Notes: a model not told the origin generated them from the letters alone. Positions 1 through 10,089 are shown, numbered from the stretch's first letter. The stretch: 64,000 nt of DNA from an uncultured Pseudomonadota bacterium (GCA_903835655.1 CAILNT010000027.1:1-64000), one strand, 5' to 3'. Translations and numbers: made by a program.

Positions 1-184
1 CGGGTGCGCGACGACGCGCATGGTCGCCCCCTGCAAGGAGGAGCAACGCAGCCAGGCGGCTCGCCAGGCGTGCAATCGGGCGTGTAGCGGGCTCACCCAG
101 AGGGTGAGCGCGATCGAAGGCACAAACCTCAATATTCATGGAACCTCACGAGGGAATATGAGCGGTCAACTGAGGAATCAAGGA

Positions 185-1540
185 TCATGGTGGAGTGGCC
201 GTCGCGCGCTTGCGCAGCACGCCCTTGGCGATGCGGAACTGCTGCGCCAGAGGGATGTTGGAGGGACACACGTAGCTACAGCAGCCGCAGTCGAAGCATT
301 CGTCCAGATGATAGTGCCCGACCATGGTGTCATAGTCCCGCTGTGCCGCCAGCATGCCCAGCATGGAAGGATTCAGACCCTTGGGGCAGACCTGCACGCA
401 TTCGCCGCACTTGATGCAAGGATGGCTGCGCGCCGAGCGGGTAGCGATCTCCGCCGCCCCCAGGACCAGCACGCCGGAAGTCCCCTTGGTGATCGAGACG
501 TCGAGGGAGGCGATGGCCGGACCCATCATCGGCCCGCCCAGCACGATCTCGCGTTCATTGCCGTGCGCCCCGGTGTACTCCAGCAGGAAACGCAGCGGCG
601 TACCCAGCGGCACCAGATAGTTGCCGGGACGCGCAACCCCAGGGCCGGTGACCGTCACCACCCGCTCGATGAAGCCTTCCCCCAGAGGCAGCAGCCGGCC
701 GATGTAGGCCAGGGTCATGACGTTGCTGCCCAGCGCGCCGATTGCCGAGGCGCGCTGGCCGGTGGGGATTTCGCGCCCGAGCAGGGCATAGATCAGGGTG
801 CCCTCGGCACCCTGGGGATACTTGGTCACCACCGGCTCGACCGTGATTGCATCCTCCGGCCGCAAGGCCGCGCGCAAGGCACGAATCGCGTCCGGTTTGT
901 TGTCCTCGACGCCGACGATGCCGCGCGGCGCGCCGCAGGCCCGCATGGCCAGGCGGACGCCGGCGATCACGTCGCCCGGCTGCTCCAGCATGGTGCGGTG
1001 GTCGCAGGTCAGATAAGGCTCGCATTCCGCGCCGTTGGCGATGAAGGTGTCGATGACGGCACCTTCGGGCGGCGCGAGTTTTACGTGCGCGGGGAAGGTG
1101 GCCCCGCCCATGCCGGCGATGCCCGCATCCTGGATGGCTTGGATCAACGCCTGGCCGGAGAGCGCGGCGACGTCATGGGGCGTGCGGTAGAGCACCTGCT
1201 GGTCTGAACTCGGGTGGGTGTGGATCACGACCGAAGTGACCATGGCCCCGCTGGCGGTCATCCTGGGCTCGACGGCCCGCACCACGCCGGTGACCGGTGC
1301 ATGCACCGGCAGGGAGAAGAACCCATCGGCGCGGCCGATGGGTTCACCCCGCACCACCTCCTGGCCGGGCTTGACCAGGGCGATGGCCGGCTTGCCGATG
1401 TGCTGGGAGAGCGGCACGATCATCTCGGGCGCGAAGGGCAAGCGCCGGATGGCGAGGCCCGCCGTGTCCTTGTGGGAATCGGGGTGGATCCCGCGGGCGA
1501 AGGTCTTGCCCCTCCCGAACAGCCCACTAAACAGCATCAA
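185..1540 (-). CDS. rnfC: Electron transport complex subunit RnfC-like (4Fe-4S)
   Basis: RnfC-type N-terminus (GIHPDSHKDTAGLAIRRLPFAPEMIVPLSQHIGKPA), GGATFPAHVKL, and two C-terminal 4Fe-4S motifs CIKCGECVQVCP and CFDCGCCSYVCP. Confidence 0.9.
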   Translation of the reverse strand: MMLFSGLFGRGKTFARGIHPDSHKDTAGLAIRRLPFAPEMIVPLSQHIGKPAIALVKPGQEVVRGEPIGRADGFFSLPVHAPVTGVVRAVEPRMTASGAMVTSVVIHTHPSSDQQVLYRTPHDVAALSGQALIQAIQDAGIAGMGGATFPAHVKLAPPEGAVIDTFIANGAECEPYLTCDHRTMLEQPGDVIAGVRLAMRACGAPRGIVGVEDNKPDAIRALRAALRPEDAITVEPVVTKYPQGAEGTLIYALLGREIPTGQRASAIGALGSNVMTLAYIGRLLPLGEGFIERVVTVTGPGVARPGNYLVPLGTPLRFLLEYTGAHGNEREIVLGGPMMGPAIASLDVSITKGTSGVLVLGAAEIATRSARSHPCIKCGECVQVCPKGLNPSMLGMLAAQRDYDTMVGHYHLDECFDCGCCSYVCPSNIPLAQQFRIAKGVLRKRATATPP

Positions 1541-1570
1541 AATGTCCCCTCTGCACTCATCGCTCGGCCC

Positions 1571-4500
1571 TCAATTGAACTTGGCCGCGCGCTGCAGGAG
1601 CTTGGCCGCGTCCGGCTCGTTCGGGTTCCAGGGTGTGCCCGGGTGTATGCAACTGGCGGTGCATTTCTCCGCCGCCTTGACGATGTCCTTGTACGAGCCG
1701 CCTTGAGGATGGATCACCACGGTCTTCTTCTGCTCGTTGTACGCGAAAACCTTGGGATTGATCTTCATGCATTCGTCGCAGGCGGTGCATTCCGGGGTAT
1801 CTACCCACACCGGCTCATAGCCACCCTCCGCCCGAATCGCGACCGGTGCCACCGCGGCTGCCGCATCGATGGGAACGCCCGCACCGAACGACGCCAGGCT
1901 GGCGCTGAGCTTCTGCAGGATTTCCGTGCGCGCACGGGAAGCGATCGCCTCCTCGTCCACCGCAGGTTGGCCCAAGCCTGCCATGCCTTTTAACTGGCGC
2001 CAGAAACTCTGGCGTTCTTCGGTGGAACGAACCAGGTCGGCCGACACCAATACCCGCATCAGCTGGTTTTTCTTGTCCACCGCCCAGATGTAGGGGAAAA
2101 GGCCCTCGCGCTCGTCCTGGGCCAGTTCCAGGAGTTCCACCAGGGGCAGCATGGTGTCGTTCCAGGTGTCCTTCGGTGCCTTGCGGAAATGCTTGGCAAA
2201 GCGGCCCTCGGTCAATGCGAAATCCGCGAACGTGACGGGCAGGGTCATCTTCTGCGTCGCTCCCTCCTCGTCCGCATAGCTCAAAGTGTACTCGGGCCAA
2301 GCACTCTCCATGGCCGGGTTGCCCTCCAGGCTCAGGCATTCGTCGAAAGTCACGCCCTGGTCGGGGTCGTACTTCACCAGCGGATAGGCGCGGGACTCCA
2401 CCGCCAGTTTCGATTGTTCGACGGAACGATCGTCACCGACGCCGTGTTCCACCGGGCAGCAGGTGTAGATGTTGAACAGGGCCGGGCGGCGGCTGTTGAG
2501 GCCGTCGATATAGCCCTCGATCAGATGGGTCGGGTTGGCGATGCTGGACTGGAGTACGTAGGCGCTGCGATGCGCCATGCCGATCAGGCTCATCTCCTTG
2601 CGAATCTCCTGCTTGCCCTTCATGGCGCTGCCATAGGGGGCCATGTCCGCCACCTGGCCGACGAAGGTGGCCGTGGAAGCCTGACCGCCGGTGTTCGAAT
2701 AGACCTGGGTGTCCACTACCATGATCTTCACCGGCTTACCCGTCATGAGTGCGCGCGACAGGTTCTGGAAGCCGATGTCATACATGGCGCCGTCGCCGCC
2801 CACCGCGACCACGGGCGGGCACAGATGCCATTCCTCGTCGCTGAAGTCATGCCAGGAGAGATGGGTGAACATGGACTCGTGTTGCGCCGGGTTGTAACCC
2901 TGGTCGAGTTCCAGTTCGGCCTGGCGCACCGCCTTGAAGCCTTCCGCCATCTTCGCCATATGGCCCTCGAACAGCCCCAGGGCCACCGAAGGAGCATCCT
3001 GGAAGAGGTGATTGGTCCAGGGGAAGGGATAGGGGTTGAACGGATAGGTCGACGCCCACACCGAGGTGCAACCGGTGGAGTTGACGATGCCCATCTCCGC
3101 GCGGCCGCGATGCGTCGGGCCTTCCACGTAACGCCAGCGCAGATCCCGCAATTTTTCCAGGAGCTGGCTCACCCAGGTCAACCACTGCGGATCGATCGGC
3201 CTGCCTTCGCCCGCCGCCAGGAGGCTGCCCGACAGGTTGGACAGGGTCAAATCCTGGCCCTTGTGCGCCGCCACCGCCAGCATCACGGCGCGAGGGTCGG
3301 TGAGGTCCACGCTTTCCGTGAGCTTCATGCGCAGATGTTTCTCCAGCCCCAGGATCAGGCCATCGAGCTTGTCCACGAACTGTTTGACACGGGGCTGCAT
3401 CAAGGCCGTCACCGTGCTGGTGAACAGATGGATGGCGGTCTTTTCGCCGCAGCCCATGCAAGCGCCATCGCCACAGGCCATGGAATTGTAATTGCGCTTG
3501 TCGAGCAGTAGGGTCTCGAGCGCGCCGATCTTCTCGTCCAGATTGTCGATGCGGATGAATTTCTGCGGCGTGGTGGGCAGATCCAGCCAGAAATTCCAGT
3601 CGCGTCGCAACTCGGCCACACTCGCCTCGCTCTGGGGAATCATCTTCAGTGCGTCGTCGCTACAGACCTCGACACACAAGCGGCAACCCTTGCAGGTATA
3701 GGGATTGATGGTGATCGAGAACAGGCCTCCGGCACCCTGGGCCTTCTTCTCCCGGGTGGTCCAGTAAGGCTTGGTGGTGGCGAACTTGAAGCCGCCCAGG
3801 GACTGGCGCAGAAGCTCGAATTCCGCCTCGAGGTGAGTGCGATCCTCGCCATCGGCGGGCATCTTGGCCAGGTCGTCCGCCAGGGTCGCATCGATGGCAG
3901 CCGCCATCAGGGCACGCACGTCCAGGCCTTCGCGCTCCAGGCTGGAACGCAGCTTCTTCTCCATGGCGCGCGCGGCGCGGCGCAGGAAGCGGGTCGGCCG
4001 GCCGCCGATCTCGATCTTCTGGATGGCGTTGTTGAATATTTCGCCCACTTCGCTGACCAGGCCGGGGATGGCCGAGTCCGGGCAGACCGTGTAGCAATTG
4101 CCGCAGGCGGTGCAGTTTTCCGCGACCCATTCCGGATGTTCGAAACGGATCTGGGTCATGTCGCGGAACACGCCAGTCAGGGCGGGAATCAGGGATAGGC
4201 CGATGAAGGGATCCACCAGGTTGTCCGAACCCTGGCCCTTCGCATAGAAATTGCCGGTTTGCTCCCAGAAACGGTGGATGTCGGCGGCATGGCCGTCGCC
4301 TTCGGGCAGATACCGCAGCATCACCGGCAAGGCGGCTTCCTGGCGCACCTGGCTCAAGCGCGCCCCAATCTGCTTCACTTCAGGCGGAATCTCGACCAAC
4401 TCGGAATAGCCGCGCTTGACCACGCGCAGGTTGTCGTCCACCACGCGCTTGCCCTTGCTGCCGAACTTGTGTTTGAGCTGATTCTCGATGGCCAGGAACA

Positions 4501-6511
4501 GGGATTCCTCGGAAAAGCCCGCTTTCTCCATCACATTGGAAGCATGGAAGAAGGCGCCCTGGAAGGTGTTGCCCTGCATCCGCAGTTGCAGGTCGGGGTT
4601 GGTGGCTTCTTCGCGGGCGATCTTGAAGGCGTCCAGGAAGTAGACGCGGATGCCGTGTTCGACGATGTGTTTTTGCACATGCACCGGGAAACCCGCCCAG
4701 ACCGCCTCGGGGCTCGTCAGGCTGCTCTGGATGATGAACACCCCGCCCTGATCGAGGCCGGCCACCGCATTGGTGTGGAGAAAGACTTGGGGATCGGGCG
4801 ACATCACGATGTCCACGTGGTCGTATTCGCAATTGACGCGAATCGGCTCGGGCGCCGCGGACAGGTAATACGTGGTGGGCTGCCCCTTCTTTTCCGAACC
4901 GTACTTGGGATTGGCCTTGATGTCCCAGCCCAGCAACTCGAACAAGGTCATGGCCAGGTTCTTGCCGGTGGTCACCATGCCCCAGCCGCCCACGGAGTGC
5001 ATGCGCACGGCGATGCCGCCCGGGGGGAGGAGGTTGGGGTTTTCCGAACCGCGCAAGGCGAGGTGCTTGATCTTCGGGTAGGCAGCCAGGAGTTCCTGCA
5101 TCTGGATCTCCTGCTTGGGGCTGGCAGCCTGCTCGCGCACGAACTCCACGCTGAGGTAGAAAAACTTCCGTTTCCCGCCCTCGGGCAGCATGTTCTCCAC
5201 CGCGGCCAGCAGGTCGCGCGGTTGCAGGTCGCGCGAACCCAGGCCGTAGCAGCCGGAATAGAGCCGCGGCAGGTCGCGGGCAGCGTAGCTGGCATAGCCC
5301 TCGTAGGCCGGCTCGCCCATGCCATTTTCCACGCACTTGCTGACCGTGGCGCGCACCTCGCGCATCAGCGGCAGATCTTCGGCCAGCGGCTGATCGGTGC
5401 GTTCCAGCACCGCCACGCCCTTCTTGCCCTTGAGTACCTGGCCCAACAGGGCACCGGGGAAGGGCCGGAACATGGTGAGATTGACCACGCCCACCTTGAT
5501 CTTCCGATGCTCGCGCATCCAGTCGGCCAGTGCCTCGGCCTGCACGCACATGGAACCCTGGCCCAGAATCAGGTAGTCGGCATCCTCGCAGCGATAGGCC
5601 GCCACCCGGCTGTAGCCGCGGCCGGTCAGTTCGGCGTACTCGGCCATGCAACGGTCGGTGATCTCCGGGATGTGATCGAAGTAATAGGGGCGCTGCGCGG
5701 CCACCGACTGCATGTAGGCGTCCTGATTCGCCACCGGGCCCGAAGACACCGGGAGATCCACGTCCCACAGGGCGGGCACGCGGCGCCGCCGGGGGCCGTA
5801 GAGCATCGCCTGAGCGGGCGTGGGTGCGTCGATGAGATCACTCGGCCGCCCCAGGTATTCGGCCACCAGATCCCGTTCTGGCACCAGGACCGGCTCGATC
5901 AGATGGGTGGTCAGGAAGCCATCCATGCCCATGATGGCCGGGGTCAGCGTGAGTTCGGCAACCTTGCGCGCGATCAGGTTCAAGTCGGCGGCTTCCTGCG
6001 CATTCTTGGCCATGACCTGAATGAAGCCGGTGTCGTCGACGCAGTGATAGTCGTCGTGGCCGGCATGCACGTTGAGCGTGGCCTTGGTGATGGCGCGGCA
6101 GCCCATGTTGAGGACGTAGGGCAGGCGTTTGCCCACGGCGCCATAGAGGGATTCGTGCATGAATGCCACGCCTTGCGCCGAACTGAAGTTCACCGCGCGC
6201 AAGCCGGTCATGGACATGCCCGCGGTCACGCCGGCGGCGGCATGCTCGGATTCGGGCTCGACGAAGATCAGGGGGTTGCCAGAGGTGTTGACATATCCCG
6301 CGGACACCGCCTCGGCCCAGTATTCGCCCATCTGGGTGGAAGGCGTGATGGGGTAGGCGCCGGCGGCGTCCGAAGCCTCGCGCTCGACCAGGATCACGGC
6401 GGTGTTGCCGTCGATGGCATCACGCACGCCGGGGTATTTCACCGGCCTGGCCTGCGCCTTGTGAGAGGAGCCGGAATCCAGCAGATGTTTGTCTAAGAGC
6501 TTCTTGAACAT
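1571..6511 (-). CDS. Fused pyruvate/2-oxoacid:ferredoxin (flavodoxin) oxidoreductase with extra C-terminal ferredoxin-like domain
   Basis: Alpha domain (AYPITPSTQMGEYWAE), gamma-like domain (GGWGMVTTGKNLA), 4Fe-4S motifs CTACGNCYTVCP and CKGCRLCVEVC, ThDP beta domain (GDGACMGCGEKT; GGDGAMYDIGFQNLSRAL), C-terminal CTACDEC...CTASCIHPGTPW. Start moved to ATG at 6511, preceded by GGGGGAG. Confidence 0.9.
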   Translation of the reverse strand: MFKKLLDKHLLDSGSSHKAQARPVKYPGVRDAIDGNTAVILVEREASDAAGAYPITPSTQMGEYWAEAVSAGYVNTSGNPLIFVEPESEHAAAGVTAGMSMTGLRAVNFSSAQGVAFMHESLYGAVGKRLPYVLNMGCRAITKATLNVHAGHDDYHCVDDTGFIQVMAKNAQEAADLNLIARKVAELTLTPAIMGMDGFLTTHLIEPVLVPERDLVAEYLGRPSDLIDAPTPAQAMLYGPRRRRVPALWDVDLPVSSGPVANQDAYMQSVAAQRPYYFDHIPEITDRCMAEYAELTGRGYSRVAAYRCEDADYLILGQGSMCVQAEALADWMREHRKIKVGVVNLTMFRPFPGALLGQVLKGKKGVAVLERTDQPLAEDLPLMREVRATVSKCVENGMGEPAYEGYASYAARDLPRLYSGCYGLGSRDLQPRDLLAAVENMLPEGGKRKFFYLSVEFVREQAASPKQEIQMQELLAAYPKIKHLALRGSENPNLLPPGGIAVRMHSVGGWGMVTTGKNLAMTLFELLGWDIKANPKYGSEKKGQPTTYYLSAAPEPIRVNCEYDHVDIVMSPDPQVFLHTNAVAGLDQGGVFIIQSSLTSPEAVWAGFPVHVQKHIVEHGIRVYFLDAFKIAREEATNPDLQLRMQGNTFQGAFFHASNVMEKAGFSEESLFLAIENQLKHKFGSKGKRVVDDNLRVVKRGYSELVEIPPEVKQIGARLSQVRQEAALPVMLRYLPEGDGHAADIHRFWEQTGNFYAKGQGSDNLVDPFIGLSLIPALTGVFRDMTQIRFEHPEWVAENCTACGNCYTVCPDSAIPGLVSEVGEIFNNAIQKIEIGGRPTRFLRRAARAMEKKLRSSLEREGLDVRALMAAAIDATLADDLAKMPADGEDRTHLEAEFELLRQSLGGFKFATTKPYWTTREKKAQGAGGLFSITINPYTCKGCRLCVEVCSDDALKMIPQSEASVAELRRDWNFWLDLPTTPQKFIRIDNLDEKIGALETLLLDKRNYNSMACGDGACMGCGEKTAIHLFTSTVTALMQPRVKQFVDKLDGLILGLEKHLRMKLTESVDLTDPRAVMLAVAAHKGQDLTLSNLSGSLLAAGEGRPIDPQWLTWVSQLLEKLRDLRWRYVEGPTHRGRAEMGIVNSTGCTSVWASTYPFNPYPFPWTNHLFQDAPSVALGLFEGHMAKMAEGFKAVRQAELELDQGYNPAQHESMFTHLSWHDFSDEEWHLCPPVVAVGGDGAMYDIGFQNLSRALMTGKPVKIMVVDTQVYSNTGGQASTATFVGQVADMAPYGSAMKGKQEIRKEMSLIGMAHRSAYVLQSSIANPTHLIEGYIDGLNSRRPALFNIYTCCPVEHGVGDDRSVEQSKLAVESRAYPLVKYDPDQGVTFDECLSLEGNPAMESAWPEYTLSYADEEGATQKMTLPVTFADFALTEGRFAKHFRKAPKDTWNDTMLPLVELLELAQDEREGLFPYIWAVDKKNQLMRVLVSADLVRSTEERQSFWRQLKGMAGLGQPAVDEEAIASRARTEILQKLSASLASFGAGVPIDAAAAVAPVAIRAEGGYEPVWVDTPECTACDECMKINPKVFAYNEQKKTVVIHPQGGSYKDIVKAAEKCTASCIHPGTPWNPNEPDAAKLLQRAAKFN

Positions 6512-6606
6512 GGTCACTCCCCCGCTAAGGGATGATGAATAGAGAATTCGGGATGGCTGGACGCCCGGATGGGCGACTCGAACAGGCAACGAGCATCAGA
6601 GCACAT

Positions 6607-7479
6607 TCATGACCTCGCCGCCACCGGCAGAGCAGTAATGCGGAAGACCTTCTTCGCCGACTTGCCCTTGAGCACCTGGTTGCCCTCCAGCCAGACGATG
6701 GCCCCGGTGGGACAGCGTTCGATGGCATCGGTTTTGGCCAGGGTATTTCGGGTGTAATCGACCACCGCCAGGTTGTTTTCCAGGCGAATCAATCCGGGTG
6801 CGGCATCGGTCACGCAACGACCGCAGGCGGTACAGGCCACGGCGCATTGCGCCTCGGCGGTGTCGCCATCGGCGTGGCTCTTGCAGGCGACCCAGAGCTT
6901 GTTGGACAGCGCTTGCAGCGAAAACAGGTCCTTGGGGCAGACTTCGACGCAGTCGCCGCAGGCCGTGCAGAGGGCGGCATCCACCACCGGCAGGTCGAAG
7001 GCGCTCATGGTGATGGCATCGAAATCGCACACCGCAGCGCAATCCCCCACCCCAAGACAGCCCCAGGCGCAAGCCTTGCCGCCTCCGCCCACTGTCGCGG
7101 CCGCGCGGCAGGTGGAAATGCCGTCGTAGTGGGCGCGCATGTGCGCGACATGGGCGCCCCCGGCGCAGGCCAGGCGGGCGACGCGCTTCTCCACCTGACC
7201 CAGGGCCACCCCCAGCAACCTGGCGATGCCGGCATTCTTGTCCGGATCGTTCACGCTGCAACGGGCCGGCTCGACGTGCCCCGCTACCACCTCCTCGGCA
7301 AAGTTACGGCAACCCGCCATGCCGCAGGAGCCGCAGTTGGCATGGGGCAGCATCTCCTCCACCTGATCGATGCGCGGATCTTCATACACATACAGCCGCT
7401 TGTTGGCCTGCGCCAACAACCAGGCCAGCAAAATACCCAGGGCTGCCATGAAAAGGCCGGTAAGGGCGACGTCCGTCAA
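6607..7479 (-). CDS. rnfB: Electron transport complex subunit RnfB-like
   Basis: N-terminal membrane anchor, CGSCGMAGCRNFAEEVVAG cluster motif, and further ferredoxin motifs CTACGDCVEVCP and CTACGRCV. Confidence 0.88.
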   Translation of the reverse strand: MTDVALTGLFMAALGILLAWLLAQANKRLYVYEDPRIDQVEEMLPHANCGSCGMAGCRNFAEEVVAGHVEPARCSVNDPDKNAGIARLLGVALGQVEKRVARLACAGGAHVAHMRAHYDGISTCRAAATVGGGGKACAWGCLGVGDCAAVCDFDAITMSAFDLPVVDAALCTACGDCVEVCPKDLFSLQALSNKLWVACKSHADGDTAEAQCAVACTACGRCVTDAAPGLIRLENNLAVVDYTRNTLAKTDAIERCPTGAIVWLEGNQVLKGKSAKKVFRITALPVAARS

Positions 7480-7507
7480 ATCGATCGCCTCCTATACCCG
7501 ATTAAAT

Positions 7508-7536
7508 TTGTCAACATAATCAATGCCCTATATAAG
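7508..7536 (+). promoter_or_regulatory. Candidate sigma70-type promoter upstream of the ferredoxin-NADP reductase
   Basis: TTGTCA - 17 nt - TATAAG in an AT-rich divergent intergenic region. Confidence 0.45.
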
Positions 7537-7657
7537 GATTTTCGTATACTATTTGTTTTTCGCTGGCAGAGGTATGACTATATTTTTTTGCCTTGCCTCC
7601 TGCCTTGCTCCTTGTGCATCCGGAACCCTCCCCCTGCCGAACCTCTGGACCTCTACC

Positions 7658-8518
7658 ATGACCCAAAGCGAATACCCGCAAGGCCTCAGCGACACCCACG
7701 AGGCCACCATTCTGTCCTCCACCCGCTATACGCCCGAGACGACGGACGAGGTCCGCCAGATCGTACTGACCCTGAACGAGCCCTCGTTCTACTATCTCGA
7801 AGGCCAGACCATAGGCGTGCTCGTGCCTGGGCCACACCCCTTCGGCAACGCTTTCCATCATCGCTACTACACCCTCGCCCACGTGCGCCAGACCGAGCAG
7901 GGCGTGGAACTGGAATTGCTGGTGCGGCGTTGCTTCTACATCGACGAGGTCTCCGGCGAAGAGTATCCAGGCATCGCTTCCAACTACCTGTGCAATGCGC
8001 AAACCGGCGACCGGATCTCCCTCACCGGCCCCCACGCCAGCCCGTTCTGGATACCCGCGGACAAGGAATACAACCTCCTCATGCTGGGCACCGGCACCGG
8101 CATCGCGCCATTTCGCGCCTTCCTGCGCAGGATCTACCAGGAGCAAAAGGACTGGAAGGGCAAGGTTCGGCTCTATTACGGGGCCAAGACCGGTACCGAC
8201 ATGCTCTACATGAACGACGTCAACAACGACCTCAGCCTCTACTATGACCAGGAGACCTTCCAGGCCATCCAGGCGGTGGGCAAAAGCCTGCTCGGCGACG
8301 AGGGTGACGCATTGAAGGGGGGCGTGGCCGACCATGCCGCCGATATCTGGAAACTGATCCAGGAACCCAAGACCCACGTCTACCTCGCCGGCATGAAGAA
8401 GATCGCCACGGCCCTGGACGAAGTCATGGTCCAGACCGCAGGTTCCAGCGAACTGTGGCTACAGACCAAGGAGCGGCTCATCCAGGAGCGGCGCTGGTCG
8501 GAATTGACCTACCAGTAA
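7658..8518 (+). CDS. Ferredoxin--NADP(+) reductase-like FAD/NAD-binding oxidoreductase
   Basis: HHRYYTLA FAD-binding motif, GTGTGIAPFRAFLRR NADP-binding motif, C-terminal VYLAGMKKIATALDEVM. Start trimmed to the ATG at 7658. Confidence 0.85.
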   Translation: MTQSEYPQGLSDTHEATILSSTRYTPETTDEVRQIVLTLNEPSFYYLEGQTIGVLVPGPHPFGNAFHHRYYTLAHVRQTEQGVELELLVRRCFYIDEVSGEEYPGIASNYLCNAQTGDRISLTGPHASPFWIPADKEYNLLMLGTGTGIAPFRAFLRRIYQEQKDWKGKVRLYYGAKTGTDMLYMNDVNNDLSLYYDQETFQAIQAVGKSLLGDEGDALKGGVADHAADIWKLIQEPKTHVYLAGMKKIATALDEVMVQTAGSSELWLQTKERLIQERRWSELTYQ

Positions 8519-8676
8519 ACTTCGGGCCCTCCCGTGGGGACCGTGCCTGGCCGGCGCGGCGCCCCAGCTGCAATTCGCCGATGGATACGTTTACCCGGCG
8601 TGGGCGTGTTGGTGCTCCGATATCCGGGTACTCATGGTTCGGGCACCTGCAACTCCAGTCGTACGTTGCACGTCCA

Positions 8677-9213
8677 TCAGTCGCGCGCGGGTTCCATCAC
8701 CGCGTCGAGGTTGAGGTTGTCGCAGTATTCGAAGAAGTCGCCGCGCAGGGTCGGCAGGTGCATGTCGCCGGGTATGCCTACGGTCATGTTGACCGAGAAC
8801 ATGGCGGTGCCGGTGTGCGGTGCCGGATAGGTGTCGGTCGTGAGCTCTTCGATGTTGATACCCTGGCGCGCGAAGAAATCGGCCAGGCTGTGAACGATGC
8901 CGGGATGATCCATCGCCACCACGTTCACCCGGTAAGGCACCTGTGGCGTCTTGCGCTCGGCCGGGCGGGTGCGCTTGTGGATGATGGCCAGGCCAAGTTC
9001 GGTGCCGATCGAGTCGAGCCGGTCTTCCAACTTGGAGAGCGCGTTCCATGGCCCGGAAGTCAGCATCAGGATGGCGAATTGCCCACCTAGCACCGCCATG
9101 CGGGATTCCTCTATGTTGCAGCCGGCTTCAGCGATGCGACTGGTGAAGCGCTGAACCAGGCCGACCTTGTCTTCGCCGGCGGCGGTGATGGCCAGGTAGT
9201 CGATGTTGCTCAT
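8677..9213 (-). CDS. gcvR: Glycine cleavage system transcriptional repressor-like tandem ACT protein
   Basis: MSNIDYLAITAAGEDKVGLVQRFTSRIAEAGCNIEESRMAVLGGQFAILM plus a second ACT repeat (VVAMDHPGIVHSLADFFARQGINIEEL). Confidence 0.75.
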   Translation of the reverse strand: MSNIDYLAITAAGEDKVGLVQRFTSRIAEAGCNIEESRMAVLGGQFAILMLTSGPWNALSKLEDRLDSIGTELGLAIIHKRTRPAERKTPQVPYRVNVVAMDHPGIVHSLADFFARQGINIEELTTDTYPAPHTGTAMFSVNMTVGIPGDMHLPTLRGDFFEYCDNLNLDAVMEPARD

Positions 9214-9301
9214 GGCGTTTCCATTCAGGTTGCGACGATGCATCGCATTGTAGCCAGTGCACCGCGTGCGGCCTACCGCGGCGGGAAGGCATAATCCGCG
9301 G

Positions 9302-10081
9302 ATGGGCCTCCCGATCGCTCCCCTCATCGATACCCACTGCCATCTCGATGCCGCCGAATTCGACGCGGATCGGGATGCCGTCCATGACCGTGCGTGCGCA
9401 GCCGGAGTGGACATCCAGGTGATTCCCGCCGTCACCCAGGCCAATTTCGCGGCGGTTACGGCCGCGTGCCGCCGTTATCCCGGCTGCCTGCCCGCTTTCG
9501 GCCTGCATCCCGTCTACGCCGACATACACCAGGCAGCCCACCTGGCCCTGATGCGCCAGCAGATCGAGGCCTGGCGACCGGTGGCCATCGGCGAGATCGG
9601 CCTGGACTTGTTCCTGCCGGGCCTGGACTTCGCCACCCAGGCGTACTTCTATGTCGAGCAGCTCAAGGTCGCGCGCGAGTACGCGCTGCCGGTGTTGCTA
9701 CATTGCCGCCGCGCCAACGATGAAATCCTCAAACAGTTGCGCCGGGTGGGTCTCGAGAAAGGCGGAATCGCCCACGCTTTCAGCGGCAGCCGGCAACAGG
9801 CGGAGGCGTTCTTGAAGCTGGGCTTCAAGTTGGGGTTCGGCGGCGCCTTCACCTGGGATCGGGCGACGAGGTTGCGAGCGCTCGCCCGCGAGCTTCCCCT
9901 GGAGGCCATCGTGCTGGAGACCGACAGCCCGGACATCCCGCCCGCCTGGGTGGGCCGAGGCCGCAACGAACCCGCCGAGGTGGCCAGGATCGCCGCGGCG
10001 CTGGCGGAATTGCGCGGCATCTCCTTGCAGGAAGTGGTGAGCCAGACCACGGCGAATGCAAAGGCGGTGCTGGGACTGTAG
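9302..10081 (+). CDS. TatD family hydrolase
   Basis: LIDTHCHLDAAEF, AIGEIGLDLF, LLHCRRAND, HAFSGS, LETDSPDIPP. Confidence 0.9.
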   Translation: MGLPIAPLIDTHCHLDAAEFDADRDAVHDRACAAGVDIQVIPAVTQANFAAVTAACRRYPGCLPAFGLHPVYADIHQAAHLALMRQQIEAWRPVAIGEIGLDLFLPGLDFATQAYFYVEQLKVAREYALPVLLHCRRANDEILKQLRRVGLEKGGIAHAFSGSRQQAEAFLKLGFKLGFGGAFTWDRATRLRALARELPLEAIVLETDSPDIPPAWVGRGRNEPAEVARIAAALAELRGISLQEVVSQTTANAKAVLGL

Positions 10082-10089
10082 TACCCACG

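Noticed and set aside
1-139. Possible minus-strand start of the next gene after rnfC (MNIEVCAFDRAHPLGEP...)
   Set aside because: Only about 46 codons before the window edge and an alternative frame is also open; cannot be assigned.
20-1207. 395-aa plus-strand ORF
   Set aside because: Antisense to rnfC with no recognisable motif; a typical GC-rich mirror ORF.
4259-6496. 745-aa plus-strand ORF
   Set aside because: Fully antisense to the PFOR; His/Gln/Arg-rich composition typical of the complement of a high-GC gene.
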